Positions 1-12,904 of a stretch of 64,000 nt of DNA are shown one piece after another (within the stretch, counting starts at the first letter, position 1; the number at the start of each line of letters is the position of its first letter). The DNA comes from Psettodes erumei (taxonomy: Eukaryota > Chordata > Actinopteri > Pleuronectiformes > Psettodidae). The position numbers and the translations under genes were made by a program. The stretch covers positions 405,001 through 469,000 of the forward strand of contig JAFBJZ010000369.1 in assembly GCA_016785225.1 (NCBI GenBank), in the 5' to 3' direction. Below the pieces are notes generated by a model that was not told where the DNA came from, ran no database searches, and was given only the letters and a program-made list of their open reading frames with translations.

Positions 1-1008
1 GCTGATGGGTAATGCCCTTATTTGGAGTTCTGGGGGGGGCAGGTGGATCATCCTGAGGGAAACATCTGTGAGAAATGTCACAGCGGTGAATCACTTTGTT
101 GAAGCAGCAGTTTCATTCACCTTCGTTTCATGCTAACGGTATCAAGCGTCTCACTTCTTCTTCTTCTTCTTCTTCTTCTTTGGTTGCTTTGCGCGGACTA
201 AGCCGCTCGTGGTCGTGCAAATGTCAGCGGCGTTTTCTAGTTAGGAGCGCTTCATTTTCCACGTTTCTGACTCCGACTCCGGGCCGCGCTTCCGGGGGAT
301 GAGGCGGCGTAAATGTCATTTTAAAACAAAATGCCAGCGTTGTTTTTTTTTTTGGGGGTCACGGCTGACCTTTGTCAACTTAACCATATTTCCCTCGTTT
401 ATGAAAACGGCTGCAGCCGCTTTTCCTTTTTCCATCATTCGCTTTCACGCCGACTCACGGGAAGCGTTAGCTGCTGATTCACCAAAAGGACGAGGAGGAG
501 GCGGGAACAGTTGGAGCAGCGACGCCCCTTCGCACGTTTTTCACGCACCAGAACTCGATGTTTTGAAGTCGCCCACGGATTCAGCCGCGAGCGCCAAGAG
601 GTCGGGCGTGAAGAATCATAATATGGGGCGGTCCGGCCCAAAAGCGAGGGAGGAGGTTCCGGTCGGGTCGGGGGACGAGACGCGGTCGTCATGACGATGA
701 ATTAATTTATAAAGAAGCAGGAAAATGCTCCAACAGCAGTTTTTGGTTGTTTTTTTTTGTGCCGAAATCAGCAAAACACAGCGAACGCCTGGTGTGATGA
801 TGGCACAGCAGAACCGACCCCACCCCCCCGGGTCCAAAGGGGTGATGTTCTGTAACACACCCTGACCTCTGACCTCACAGACTGGGGGGGGGGGCAGTGG
901 AGCATCACGTTGATATAAAAAGGACAAGGAGAATCATTTGAACAGTGTGTCATTTTCCATCAGCCTGAGTGGATCTGATGTGCCCCGGCTCCACGACAAG
1001 CACAGGGG

Positions 1009-1010
<2 letters not shown>

Positions 1011-1057
<47 letters not shown>
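1011..1057. repeat. (TG)n microsatellite followed by poly-G
   Basis: An uninterrupted TG dinucleotide run of about 23 units passes directly into a G-rich tract. Confidence 0.95.
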
Positions 1058-1569
1058 GGGGGGGGAGGGGTCAGTGGAGGGGTGAGCCCACAGAAAGTCA
1101 GACCCCACATCTCCTCTCCTGGATGAAGACGATCCATCTGAGAGGAGGTTACCAAAGGCATGAACCGCTCTGAGCATTGATTTGGTTTTGGAAAGGGGGG
1201 GGGGGGGGGGTCAACAACTGGAGGTCACAGTTTGCCCCCGTTTTCATTAAATCACGCAATCCGCCCCCCACCCCCCTACCCCGCCCCCCCAACCCAACAC
1301 GGTGGATGAACCGTCACCTTCAGCGACTGAAACACTGAGAAGTTCCTCAAAATGCAAACGTGGAGATGTTTTTTTTTTAAAGGGGGGGGGGGGCAGTGAT
1401 GGTGTGAGGCCAGTGGGACCAGGAGGGGGGGGGGGCACAGTGTTAACAGCAGTCAATGCACAGGCAGCCTGCACAGGGAATACACACACTTTGCTGCTCT
1501 GATCTGCTGCAGTGGCGGACTGCGCTGGGATACACACGCGCTCTGTAGCCTGCAGATACAAAGCGCATT

Positions 1570-1655
1570 AGGTGCGTGCGTGTACGTGCGCGCGCGCATG
1601 CACGAGCGTGCACGTGTGTGTGTGTGTGTGTGTCACGGGTGGTGGTGGTGGTGGT
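1570..1655. repeat. Alternating purine-pyrimidine tract plus (GGT)n
   Basis: GTGCGTGCG, CGCGCGCATGCACG and (GT)n segments run together, followed by a GGT run. The long purine-pyrimidine alternation is the classic Z-DNA-prone composition. Confidence 0.8.
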
Positions 1656-1799
1656 GGTGGAGGGGGGAGAGAATGCGCGCACAACAACAACCAACAACAA
1701 ACAACAACAACAACAAAAAATGTAATAAAAAGAAGAGTCCACTTTGAGGAGTGCGGGACACATTCATTCACATGACTCATTTTGTGTGTTTCCGAATGA

Positions 1800-1810
1800 A
1801 CACACACACA

Positions 1811-1855
<45 letters not shown>
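1800..1855. repeat. (CA)n microsatellite
   Basis: A CA run of about 25 units with two CTC interruptions near its ends. Confidence 0.95.
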
Positions 1856-1857
<2 letters not shown>

Positions 1858-2237
1858 CGATCTGAACGCTGCTCGGGAAAGCACCCATCGTCAGTCCCCA
1901 AAAGCCAGAGAATATCACCAGAACCCAGTGGCGAGAAGAAATCCTCATTTTGTTCCGGTTATAAACTGATGAGAGACATCGAGCAGCTTTCATTAACAAC
2001 CCCCGGGGCAACGGCACCAAAAAAAACCCAAAGAGATTTTTTTTTTTTTTTTTAAACGTGCAGAAAAGGTGCGTTAAATATCCATGCCCGCTCCTGACGG
2101 GGACGTCGCTCTCGGTTCGGCTCCCCCCGCAGTGCCGCTCGTTTGTTCCGTCAAACTGCGCCCGTCCGTCCGTCCGTCCGTCCGTCCCGACGCGCTGGAG
2201 GGTTTTTTTTTTTTTGCGCACAACACCACCACAAGAT

Positions 2238-2310
2238 GAGGTGGTGGTGGTGGTGGTGGTGGTGGTGAGAGCGGCGGCGGTGGTGGTGGTGATGGGGGTG
2301 AGGAGGGGGG

Positions 2311-2349
<39 letters not shown>
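2238..2349. repeat. Composite (GGT)n and (GA)n repeat
   Basis: A GGT trinucleotide run at about 2238-2267 is followed by a degenerate GGT/GGC stretch, a poly-G block and a (GA)n tract ending at 2349. It is strongly purine-biased on the plus strand. Confidence 0.9.
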
Positions 2350-2350
<1 letters not shown>

Positions 2351-2457
2351 AGCAGCCAGCGGCGGCCAGTGAGTCTGGATGCGGCTCAACTCGCATCACA
2401 GCAACAACACACATGCGCCTTTTTAGCCGACCGGGGCAGGCGGGAGGGGAGGGGGAG

Positions 2458-2490
<33 letters not shown>

Positions 2491-2491
2491 G

Positions 2492-2551
<60 letters not shown>

Positions 2552-2580
2552 GTGGAGGGAGGGAGGGAGGGAGGGAGGGG
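2458..2580. repeat. Composite (TG)n-(GA)n-(TG)n-(GGGA)n repeat
   Basis: A short TG run, a GA run, a TG run of about 28 units and five GGGA units are directly joined. Confidence 0.9.
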
Positions 2581-2671
2581 GGAGCACTCAAACTTCCAGA
2601 ACCACTCCAGTCACCAGGATTCTGACGGACAAGTCATCACGGTGCGTTTGATCATTTCACCGGAACCACCT

Positions 2672-2711
<40 letters not shown>

Positions 2712-3645
2712 TTATAACAAAAACGGTTGAAATGGCGGCTCGGGTTGCGTACACGCGTGTTTGGACGTCATTTTGTTTTTTCTTACGTGAGCATGAAGCC
2801 GTTCGCGGCCACACGTGTGAGGCTGCAGTTCCTGTGGCGGCCGCCAGGTGCTGCGACGCGTAATTTATTTTATTAATAAGATTCCCGCCGATAAAACACG
2901 TGTCTGATCTGCGGGTTAGTTATTTAATCACTGGTAAAAAAAAAAATAAAATAAAATAAAAATTAAATTAAAAAATGAAATCACGCTTTAACTTGTTGTC
3001 TTGTTGGCTTTTATTTCAAAATAAGAGATGTTGTTTTATCTCTCACCAGGATTATTTAAAGCGACACCACTGGTGTGAATTAGGCCTGTGTTCTGAATTG
3101 CAGATTATGGCTTTAATCTGATGGGAAGAAAAGAAAGAAATTGACATTCGTCCACCTCGAAACATTTTCAGGAAAAAAAAATCTTTATTAACTTTTTCCT
3201 GCATGTGCTTTGTTTTAATATCAGGACTTCCTGTATTCTGACTAAAGGAAAAATGAGCCCACGTGGCGTGAAATTGGCGTTTTTGTTTTTTTGTTGTTTT
3301 TTGTTTTTTTGCCGCGTTGGTTGGTTTTTCCCGCTGATCCCATTAAAACTGGGAAAAGCTCCGCCCGTGCAGAACGTTCCCTTTTTGCAGCTGTAACGCC
3401 GAGGAAACACGTTTCTTTAACCGATCGACCGAGATCGTACCCGGTTCCTCCGGGTCGTCGTGTCGTTGTGCGTCTCTCTGCGTTTGTGGTTGTGCGGCAA
3501 AGCGCACAAGGACGCGAGTAGCGATGGACGGACGGAGGAAATCCGGACGGACGGGAAGCGAGGGCAAAACTTTTCCAGAGGTTTTCACGCCCGGGACACA
3601 TCTCGCTAAAAAACGCCGCTGCTCTCCTGACTGACTTTATGAATG

Positions 3646-3648
<3 letters not shown>

Positions 3649-3709
<61 letters not shown>
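3649..3709. repeat. (GT)n microsatellite
   Basis: About 30 uninterrupted GT units. Confidence 0.95.
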
Positions 3710-3811
3710 TGGATCTCTGCCATGACTCGAACAGATGGGAAGCCTGCAGCCGGTTTTTCCTGCTCACATCAGGGGCCATGGAGAGTGTTGTTCAACCGCT
3801 GTTAGGGAATC

Positions 3812-3813
<2 letters not shown>

Positions 3814-3856
<43 letters not shown>

Positions 3857-3881
3857 TGTGTGTGTGTGTGTGTGTGTGTGT
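3814..3881. repeat. (CA)20 abutting (TG)13, palindromic
   Basis: A CA run at 3814-3854 meets a TG run at 3855-3881 with no spacer. The two halves are reverse complements, so the junction is a near-perfect inverted repeat able to extrude as a hairpin. Confidence 0.9.
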
Positions 3882-4281
3882 TTGTAAATATAAATAAAAC
3901 CAAAAAAAACCTGCGTAAATAAAGTTCTTATAAAAACTTTCTGGCGTTTTGACCAAATTTCCTTTTACGTCTAATATTTTTCCCGCCAGCAGAGAAAACA
4001 TCGGACGTGCGTTGCGTTGTAATCCACTTCCTGTTGTAATCCACTTCCTGTCGCCACATCATCCAGTTTGCAGCGGAGGACGCATCGTGTGCGTCCCTCG
4101 GCCTCGTACCCGCGTCATGTGTATTTTTGTGTAATATAATCCAGATGAGCACGCGCGGCCTGACTCCCCCGGTAACCCCAGCTGAGTCATCCAGATTACA
4201 ACATGGCGGTGACTTCATCTGAACCGAGAGAGGGACGCCAGAGCCGCGCCCCCCCCATCTGAACTGCTGATTGCCTTATTT

Positions 4282-4282
<1 letters not shown>

Positions 4283-4335
<53 letters not shown>

Positions 4336-4345
4336 GGGGGGGGGC
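4283..4345. repeat. (GT)n plus poly-G
   Basis: About 25 GT units run directly into an 11-base G tract. Confidence 0.95.
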
Positions 4346-4417
4346 TAGTCATGCAAGACGTTAGTCATGCAGCTACCAGGCTGAGGATCCGGGCCGCGGC
4401 ATCACCGCACGCTGCAT

Positions 4418-4472
4418 GAAGAAGAAGAAGAAGAAGAAGAAGAAGAAGAAGAAGAAGAAGAAGAAGAAGAAG
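4418..4472. repeat. (GAA)18 trinucleotide repeat
   Basis: An uninterrupted GAA run of about 18 units. It is purine-only on the plus strand, the type known to form triplex DNA when long. Confidence 0.95.
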
Positions 4473-4661
4473 CTTACATAAGCACACACACTTCCTCTGG
4501 GGACGACTTTACCTCGGGGGGGGGGGCAGAGAGCGAGGGGGGGTGTGTGTGAAGAACAAACCATTTGTAATTCATCTGCATAAATAACCCACGACCGGAT
4601 CAAATGTCATGTTAACTGGCTGAGGTCTCCATGACGGGCTCCAAAGGAGGTAAATTGGGGT

Positions 4662-4702
<41 letters not shown>

Positions 4703-5613
4703 GTGGGGGGGTGAGGAAAGAGTTAAGGGAACAGGGTGATTTGACTCAAACAATAAGCGAACCTGTGTGTGTGTGTGTGGGGGGGGGGGGGGTAATAGAA
4801 AGCGACAAGAAAAGCCAGAGGAGATATTAGGCCCTGCAGCACCCGGGGGGTGGGGGGGGGGGGGTCACCTGGTCCGGGCCCCGGGACAGCGAGGACGCAG
4901 CTCGTGTTAGTCCCCCCGGTGACGACGTGGGACGCTCCGTTTGCCAAACTGAGCCGAGCCCATAAATCGAGCTGGAAACGAGGCAGCTGCTGCGTTCAGG
5001 AAGTCCCACGATGCCGATCCGACGCGGCGGCAATAAAGGCAAATGAATAGCGCCGCCCCCGACACAACACAACACAACACAACACAAGTAAACAAACACA
5101 ACACAACTAAACAACAAACAACAAACAACCTGCCTCCTTGTCTGCGTCACCGACGGCCCAAAACGTTCGACACACGTGGACGAGAAACACATCACATCCT
5201 GTTCCACCGCCAGCCAATCAGCACAGAGCTCGGACGGCTACACCTGTCTGCCCCCCCACACACACACACACACACACACAGCCCCCCCCACCCCCCCACC
5301 CCCCGCAGCCCCCTCCCCCAAATCAATTAGCAGAGAGAACCCACTTTACATTAGCCTACGTTAGCCTCATCTGTATATGAGTGAGTGGAGCCCCCGGACA
5401 CCCCCAGGATGGTTCTCCAGGTGTATCGTGTGTGTGTGTGTGTGTGTGTATGTGTGTGTGCGTGTGTGTGTGTGTGTCTGTGTGTTATTTGTAATCTCAC
5501 CGGCCGCTCCAGGCTGGATTACTCTGCGCTGTAAGTCGGTGTTTTATGATGAATTACCCTTTTCTTGCCACAAACCCCACCGGCACCACTGCCCCCCCCG
5601 ACCCCACCCACCC

Positions 5614-5615
5614 CC

Positions 5616-5682
<67 letters not shown>
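5614..5682. repeat. (CA)n microsatellite after a C-rich block
   Basis: About 34 CA units follow CCCCACGC-type sequence. Confidence 0.95.
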
Positions 5683-5686
<4 letters not shown>

Positions 5687-6375
5687 TTGCTCTGCTTCCA
5701 GAACCGGACCGCTCTTTAACTCGTACAGGAAGAAAGAGGCGGGAAACGCGCGGCGCCGAGCCGATGCAATGAAACCCAGTAATACATCATGTAATAAAAC
5801 ATGAGCCTGATGCTAATCAGATGCTAAAATCTCTCTGTGGGGGTGTGTGTGTGTGTGTGGGGGGGGTGGAGGGGGGGTGGAGGGTACTGTTCTAAAAGAC
5901 ATGAAGAAGAAAAGGGGGGGTAAAGGAAGGGGGGGGGCAAATATTTAAATTCAACTGTTCTCGAATGAAGTCGTCATTTTCAGAACGTGAACAAATCAAT
6001 TGGACCCCCCACCTCCACCCACCTCCACCCACACCCCCACACCCCCCGCCACTGTCACATGCCTGATCTGCTGGTTCATTGATCCACCCCCCACCCCCAC
6101 CCCCCACCTCCACCCTCCACCACCCTGCTGTGAGAACCAGAACCCAGTGCTGATGCTCATCAATAAACGTGAGTGCAGATATTCATGGTGCCCAGAGGAT
6201 GAGCTCCCCCCCCCCTCCTCTCCACCCAGCACCACCTGCAGGTCAGGTGTCGGTGACATCATGACAGCAGATGGGCGGAGCCTCCCTCCGCCAGGTGGGA
6301 ACGGAACCAGAACTGGTCGGAGCGGGATGTGGGTTCATCCTCTGAGACAATGATGAGACGAGTTCTCACATGCAG

Positions 6376-6416
6376 AGTGTGTGTGTGTGTGTGTGTGTGT
6401 GAACCAGTGTGTTCTG

Positions 6417-6448
<32 letters not shown>
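6376..6448. repeat. (GT)n and (AC)n in inverted orientation
   Basis: A GT run at 6376-6401 and a CA run from 6417 flank a spacer that itself carries a small GAAC/GTTC inverted pair. Together they form a long hairpin-capable inverted repeat. Confidence 0.85.
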
Positions 6449-6449
<1 letters not shown>

Positions 6450-6547
6450 CTCCCCCGTGACGCTCTCTTTTCTGCTGACAGAACAAATGCCTGCGCTCTG
6501 GTGATTAAAGCTGCTGTCACTGGGTTTTCATCTGAGGCCCCCCCCCC

Positions 6548-6615
6548 ACACACACACACACACACACACATACACACACACACACACACACATGCGCACA
6601 CACACACACACCCTC
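6548..6615. repeat. Interrupted (CA)n microsatellite
   Basis: A CA run with ATA and ATGCG interruptions, flanked by C-rich sequence. Confidence 0.9.
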
Positions 6616-6750
6616 CACCCCACCCCCCACCCCCCCTTCCTTTTTCCTCTCGGCTCTTTTTTAATTTCTCAGCTCTAACACGCAGCTACATCACCGGGGG
6701 GGGTGGGGGGGTGAGGAACCCGAGGGCGGAGCTTTATGAGAGGTGTAGCT

Positions 6751-6754
<4 letters not shown>

Positions 6755-6806
<52 letters not shown>
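6755..6806. repeat. (GT)n microsatellite
   Basis: About 24 GT units ending in GCGTG. Confidence 0.95.
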
Positions 6807-6808
<2 letters not shown>

Positions 6809-8034
6809 CTTCATATGTAGTGATAAATCTGATTCATGTCCACGTTAAAGGGGAGAAACACCCGTTTGTATCGGACCAGTGATCCCAGTCGTTTTTCCCG
6901 TCACGTGATTCGCCGTCGTCACAGCGACGCGGCGACGCTCGCCGTGACGACGCTCGCCGTGACGTGACGAGATCCGAGCTGAAAAACCGACGCCGCTTTA
7001 TGTAGTTACTCAAAAAACGCAGCGCTAAATGCTAAACACTGAGTAGTGGTGCATTCTGGGATACGGGGGTGTTCGCCCCACCCCCCCACCCCCACCCCTC
7101 CCCGGGTTCAGGTTCTGAAGCCGTTTCATTCGCCGACTGCTGCTCTCCGTGGCGTAACTCCAATTAAACGGCCCTTTTCACAAGAAATCCCAGGTCTCGT
7201 GTTCGACATCTCCTCGCGTGCAGCGGAGACGTGATTAAACGCCGCGATGCAAACGTACAACCCCCCCCCCTCCCCCAGCAACGCCGCCGCCGCCCCCCCA
7301 CCCCACCCCACCCCCCTGACCGTCCTGCTCACTACATGATGGGCAGCATGGCTGACGCTGCAGATCTAACGCTGTCACGAGGCGCCTCCACACATCGGAC
7401 GGCGTGACGCTGAGTGACACCGGCTAATGACATGCCCACATTTAAAATTGGGGGGGGGGGGACGACAGAGCCAATCAGCTGCAACCGCGGATTTACGGAC
7501 GGATTAGCGGAAATCGACGACTGTGGACGTCCCTGCGGTTTCCTAATAACGCACGCTGATCAATTATTAATCGGCATTTTATTAAGCGGCAGTTTATCGG
7601 GTTGGAGGCGGAGCCGCGCCATCAATTTTTTACAACGGGACTTAAGAGAAACCACGGCGGCGAGGGGGGGGGCGTTTGAAAAACTTTGTCGTCGTGGCGA
7701 CTTGAAGGTCACCTCAGCGTTTGGAGGCAGACGCCACTAAATCACACACACACACACACACAGAAACCTTCACGGCGTGATTGGTGGGGGGCGGGGCCTC
7801 GTTGATCTCAGCGACACCTGGGACGGCGTTAAGTTACGAAGCGTGTTGGCGTGTCACGGCTGCAAAAGCGGTGAAATGACCCGGTTCTCCTTCGCGATGG
7901 TGGATAAATGAAACGAACGCGGGGGAGGTTAAACGCCCGGCGCCCGTCACGCCGCCGCGGCGTTTCTCCCCAAATCGGGTGAACGCCTGCGGGACACGGC
8001 GAGCGCGAGCTGATGCGGCTCGAGCCATAAATAG

Positions 8035-8076
<42 letters not shown>

Positions 8077-8342
8077 CTAAAATCCCCCCCCCCCCCTTTT
8101 AAATTCAAGGCTGGTCTAATCCCCGAGCCGAGAGAAACCTCACAGGAAGTGAGTGCTCCCAAACCGCAGCCGCGCAGCCCAAGCGCGGCTTTACCCACAA
8201 TTCATCTCTGCGTGTGTGTGTGTGTGTGTGTGTGTGTCCGTTACACTTTGTGCGTATTGTGACAGCAATGATAATGTGCGTTAGCGCGGCCGCACGATGA
8301 CATCCAGGAGCGGAGACAGGCTGAGCCGTGATTCGATTCACG

Positions 8343-8343
<1 letters not shown>

Positions 8344-8424
<81 letters not shown>
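8344..8424. repeat. (CA)40 microsatellite
   Basis: An 81-base uninterrupted CA run. A second, shorter CA run follows at 8470-8497. Confidence 0.97.
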
Positions 8425-8426
<2 letters not shown>

Positions 8427-8466
8427 AAACAACGTAAACAAACAGAGATGTAAACGATGCCGCGGT

Positions 8467-8498
<32 letters not shown>

Positions 8499-8960
8499 CA
8501 TCTTGTTTCTCTTCATTCGTTTTGGTTTTTAAAACTGGTTTAGTGTATTTTGTATTAATGGGATTACGACCGGGAGCCAATTAACCGAGTCTATTTAATC
8601 ATTTTAGTAATAAAAAAAAAAAAAAAAAAAACAACAACAACAACAACAACAACCAAAGCAAATTACCAACACGTGTGGTGAGTCATCACAGTTTTTTAAT
8701 TATCCTTAACGCAGCTTCCGTGCGAACGCATCCATCTGAGCGGTTATTAATTAATTAAACGCTTTTTTTGTTGTCGACGAATCAAACGTGGCGGCGCCCG
8801 GTTTTCACACGAAAGGTCGCGTTCGGGTTTTTTTTTCCGGACGAATCCAGGGAACGTTTTGTTTGTTGTTCGCCGAACGGCGGGAAGAAACGGAGGGAAC
8901 GGAAAATCAGGGCGGAGCTTCTTATCATCCACAGTTCCCTGATTTGGTTCGATGGGGGGT

Positions 8961-8997
<37 letters not shown>

Positions 8998-9169
8998 GCT
9001 CCAACGAGCGAACGCACCCGAGACCCCCCCCCCCCACCACCACCACCACCACCACCACCCCCACCCGCGCCTCCTTGACCACCACCGTGACAGCAGCTGA
9101 AGCCTCAATTACAGGAGCAAGGTGAGAGCAGGAGGCAGACTCATCCATCACCGGGGGAGACCCCACCCC

Positions 9170-9175
<6 letters not shown>

Positions 9176-9226
<51 letters not shown>
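9176..9226. repeat. (CA)n microsatellite
   Basis: About 25 CA units. A (GT)n run lies 95 bp downstream at about 9321-9364, in inverted orientation. Confidence 0.95.
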
Positions 9227-9228
<2 letters not shown>

Positions 9229-9317
9229 CAAACGCTCAGGAGTCGTCTGAAATCTACGCCAAGTTTCTCCGTGGGATGGAGGTACCGCCGACGTGCCGAG
9301 TCGCCCGAAAGGATGGA

Positions 9318-9366
<49 letters not shown>

Positions 9367-9955
9367 GGGGGGGGCGGTGGCGTGGAGGAACGGGGAAGAC
9401 GACGGTTCGACCGCCATTATCGGCGAGGGGCGGGCCCTTTCACCCCGGCGCCGCTCCACCCCATTAATCACCCGGTGAAATATCTGCAGCGGCAAAAAAA
9501 AAAAAAAAAAGAAGAAGAAGTGAGCGAGGACCAGAACCAGAACCAGAACAGTTTCTCTTCACGGCGAGCAGAAAGGGAGGGGGGGGGGGGCGTGGGGGCG
9601 CTCGTTTCGTGAACGATGGGAACACAAACGTGCGGCATATGGCTTTGTTTGGAAACGGACAGACGGAGAGACGCCACCCGGCAAACAAACGCCAAAGTCC
9701 TGCGGGGGCTGAACCCACCGGAAATGTGGGTCGGCACGGACGAAGCGGCGCCAAAGATTCGTACCCGCCCCCCCCCACCTGGTGATTGGGGGGGGGGGGG
9801 GGCATGTGGCGGTAATTACCCCGGCGGCCGACAGATGCGCTTTAAAGTGCTAATGCCGGGGAGCGAGTCAGCACATCGCGCCCGATAACAAGCCGCGCTG
9901 CAAAGTCACCGCAAAGTCGATCGGCGCTGTTTCGGGAAACTCGGCGGCGGCGGAC

Positions 9956-10008
9956 GGGGGAGGTGGGGGGGTGAGGGTGGGAGGGGGTGAGGGGGTGGGG
10001 GTGGGGGG
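9956..10008 (+). other. Potential G-quadruplex cluster
   Basis: Eight or more G runs of 3-6 bases are separated by 1-3 base loops (A, T, TGA). This exceeds the usual requirement of four G3 runs, so more than one quadruplex could form on the plus strand. Confidence 0.7.
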
Positions 10009-10521
10009 CTCATTGTGCCGTTTGGCGCCGGGAGGAGAATCCTTCTCCAGGTAATGATGTGTTGGCCCCGGTTTAAAGGAGAGCCAATGAAAAACAGGCG
10101 CTTTGGCTGCTACTCAAGGCGAAAAGGAAAATAATGCACCGATTGGTCAAAGCGCCGCCCCCCCCCAGACATCCATCATCCCATCCAGGCGACCCGGGTT
10201 ATTTATAGCCCGTCCGACCCTGCAAGCTCTGCAAGTGTCTGGACCCGTATCGATTCAGAACCAGGAGGAACACGCGAGCCGGCGATCAGCCTGACCACGT
10301 GCACGAGGTGCATCATGGGTAACGACGGCGGCGAGGACAAGCTGCGGACCAAGGACCGAGACCCGGTCCGGCGACGGATCCGTCTTTAAATTACTTCAAA
10401 CCGAACCAGAACCGACACGTGTGGGTTCAGTCTGAACATATGGACGGTTTACTGGGGGGGGGGTGACACGTTTTTGTTTTTGTTTTTTTTTTTCCTGCGG
10501 CTGTAACACAAATAACAGCTG

Positions 10522-10568
<47 letters not shown>

Positions 10569-10712
10569 TCATTTCCAAACAACCTGGGAGAACTAATTAA
10601 AATCAGCGCGCTTGTTTCGTTCACCCAGGACGATCAATCTCCTCTCGTTTCTGTCACCGGCGCGTCCGCCCGGCTCGGCTGTTTGTTTTTTTTTTTTTTC
10701 CGGGGCGTCCTC

Positions 10713-10746
10713 GTCGCGGGACGCGGGACGCGGGACGCGGGACGCC
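10713..10746. repeat. Short tandem repeat, GGGACGC x4
   Basis: A 7-bp unit GGGACGC is repeated about four times, with CpG in every unit. Confidence 0.85.
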
Positions 10747-12873
10747 GAGAAGCTCGTCTGTCTCTCGGAGGACGGGCGGAGACGCCGGCTAATTAGCCGC
10801 TAATTAGTTCAAACCACTGGACTGAAAATGTCGGGCGGCGTCTAACGCGACGGCGCGAAACAACACTTGAGTCTGAGGCCGGATCACCTGACCTGCCCCC
10901 AATCACCATCAAAACCACATTTCCCACAATTCCCTTCACCTCCTTTTGACTTCCTGTTTCTGCTCAGGTCGACTCTCTTCGTTCCGACAGAACTCGGCCT
11001 CGTTCGGGTCGACAAAAGTCCCGGCGCTCCTGCGGCGGGAAGGGAAGCCAGCGGCGTAATTAGTTTGACGGCAGCGGCGTGTTGGCGAACGATAAAAGCC
11101 GCGCCGCGGGTGGAGACGAGTCGGGCCGGTTATCTGCACGCAGCAGAGGACGCTGCCGGAAGAAACTCAAACGCCAAAAAGTCCAGATCCGGATCTGCTT
11201 TTAATCCGGATCAGTCCGGTTGTAATGACCCGGAGGGGGGGGCCGCGTTCGCCCGATGCCGTTCCGCCGCTCCGTTTAGCGGCGTCGGCGTCCACGCCAC
11301 AGCCATTATGCACGCCGCGTCGCCGCGCGTGTCAGGACGCGCCTGTCGAGTCGGCGCGACAGGCTGCTGGGAGATTCGGAGCGAGCGGCGGCGGCTGTCA
11401 GCTGACGCCGAGGCGAACGCGCGTTTGTTTCCCTCGGGATAAAAAACGGTTTTGTTGCTTTCGATATTAAAACCGCTGTTTCAGGTCTCGTCGTCCTCTT
11501 AGCGGGGATTGCGGCGTAATCTGATATTAATCACGGCGACTCAGATTTATTAATGTTTAATCTGCTCCGTGTCGTTTTTTTTTTTTATTAAATTCACGTC
11601 CGCGCGGAATCAGATCCCGGCGTAACGAGCGGCGGCTCCTCGTCCAATCGGGAGCGGGGGAATCGCGGACGAGGCCTTCGCGGGGCGGAAAAGACGAATT
11701 CGCCCTCGCCGGCGATGATCGATTATTGATAAATCCAGATAAACATTTTGGGGGAAGGCACAGACTGAATCTAATCTGGATGAAGCACCGGCTGAGACCG
11801 CTCAGACCAGACCGGCTCGTGACTCATTAGCGGCGCAGACGCGGGAGCAGCTCCTTTAACATCCGTCACCGGCTGCCGGGGGTGGAGCGCTCCATCCGCT
11901 TAATTTGATTTAATCCCGGTTTGTCCTCTGCAAACTTTAATATATTAAAAAAAAAACGTGCGCTCGTCCGCCGCGCCCGGCTGCCGTCGCCATCCGTCCT
12001 GACGTTTCGACTCCGCCGCCTCCTTAATCTGTGCGACGTGCGCGAAATATTTTTCCCATCGCCGTTTCAGGAACAATGAAATGTCGGAGGGGGAATCCAG
12101 CTTCCCGGGCTCCTTACTTCACCGACCGTAATTAACGGCGGGGAGATAACGAGGACGCGGCCTCTGAGCGGCGACTCGCGACGCTGGAATAATTTCGACA
12201 AAAATTTCTGAGGCGTCGGCGCGATGAATGTCGAACGTGCTTCCATCCTGTTAACCGGGATCCATTAACCGGTTCCGCCGGGTCTCCGGAATCTTCTCGG
12301 CGCCCTGTACGACAGTTACACGTTATTACGGCGCGTTCGCGCAGAGGCGATTAGCGTCACGATACCCACGATGCATCACGGCCCGGCAGCACCGCTGGGG
12401 GGGCCGAGGAACGGACGCCAAAACACCGTGAACGGCGAGAGGAGGGGCTCAGAGGCGAACGTCCCGCGTAGGAGTAATCAATATAATTGATGCCAACACA
12501 TCAAAATCCTCCAGAAGTCATTGATCCGACCCGCTCCTCGAGAATCGACACGGGAATTCTGTCCGACCCGGATCCAGAGCCCCCGTCCCCGTCTCTCCTG
12601 AACGTCATTTGTATTCCGCCGGCGGATTATAAAACTGTTCATTAGGAAAAGAACGAAAAAAAAAAAAAAAAAAAAAAGCCACAGGGTTTGTTTGCGGCAC
12701 GTGTAATTCCACGATAATTTTTCCTGCAGGGATTACGGCTCGGCTGAGGAAGCTTATTAACGTCGGAGGCAATTAGAGTGGAATAAATCGCAGCGGCTGC
12801 AGGCGGGTCGACCGCTCGACTTCTCCGGGTTTAAGTCCTCAGACGTGGGGGGGTGGAGATAACTGTTTGTTTT

Positions 12874-12904
<31 letters not shown>

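Larger units (their letters stand above)
1..9950. other. Gene-free, microsatellite-saturated flank
   Basis: I see no protein-coding exon here that resembles a known family. The open frames are translations of (TG)n, (CA)n, poly-G/poly-C and GGT/GAA repeats, or short random frames without splice-supported neighbours. The stretch alternates simple repeats with 200-800 bp of unique, CpG-rich sequence. Distal regulatory DNA for slc35f2 or for an unseen gene to the left is possible but not shown. Confidence 0.6.

Noticed and set aside
8105..8494. Open frames encoding long Cys-Val or Thr-His repeats
   Set aside because: They are translations of (TG)n or (CA)n microsatellites. No splice sites, domains or flanking homology support a protein. 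The same holds for those near 19.3-19.9, 45.2 and 46.7-47.1 kb.
10867..11442. 191-codon plus-strand open frame upstream
   Set aside because: No recognisable domain, Arg/Ala-rich composition typical of CpG-rich non-coding DNA, and no plausible neighbouring exons.
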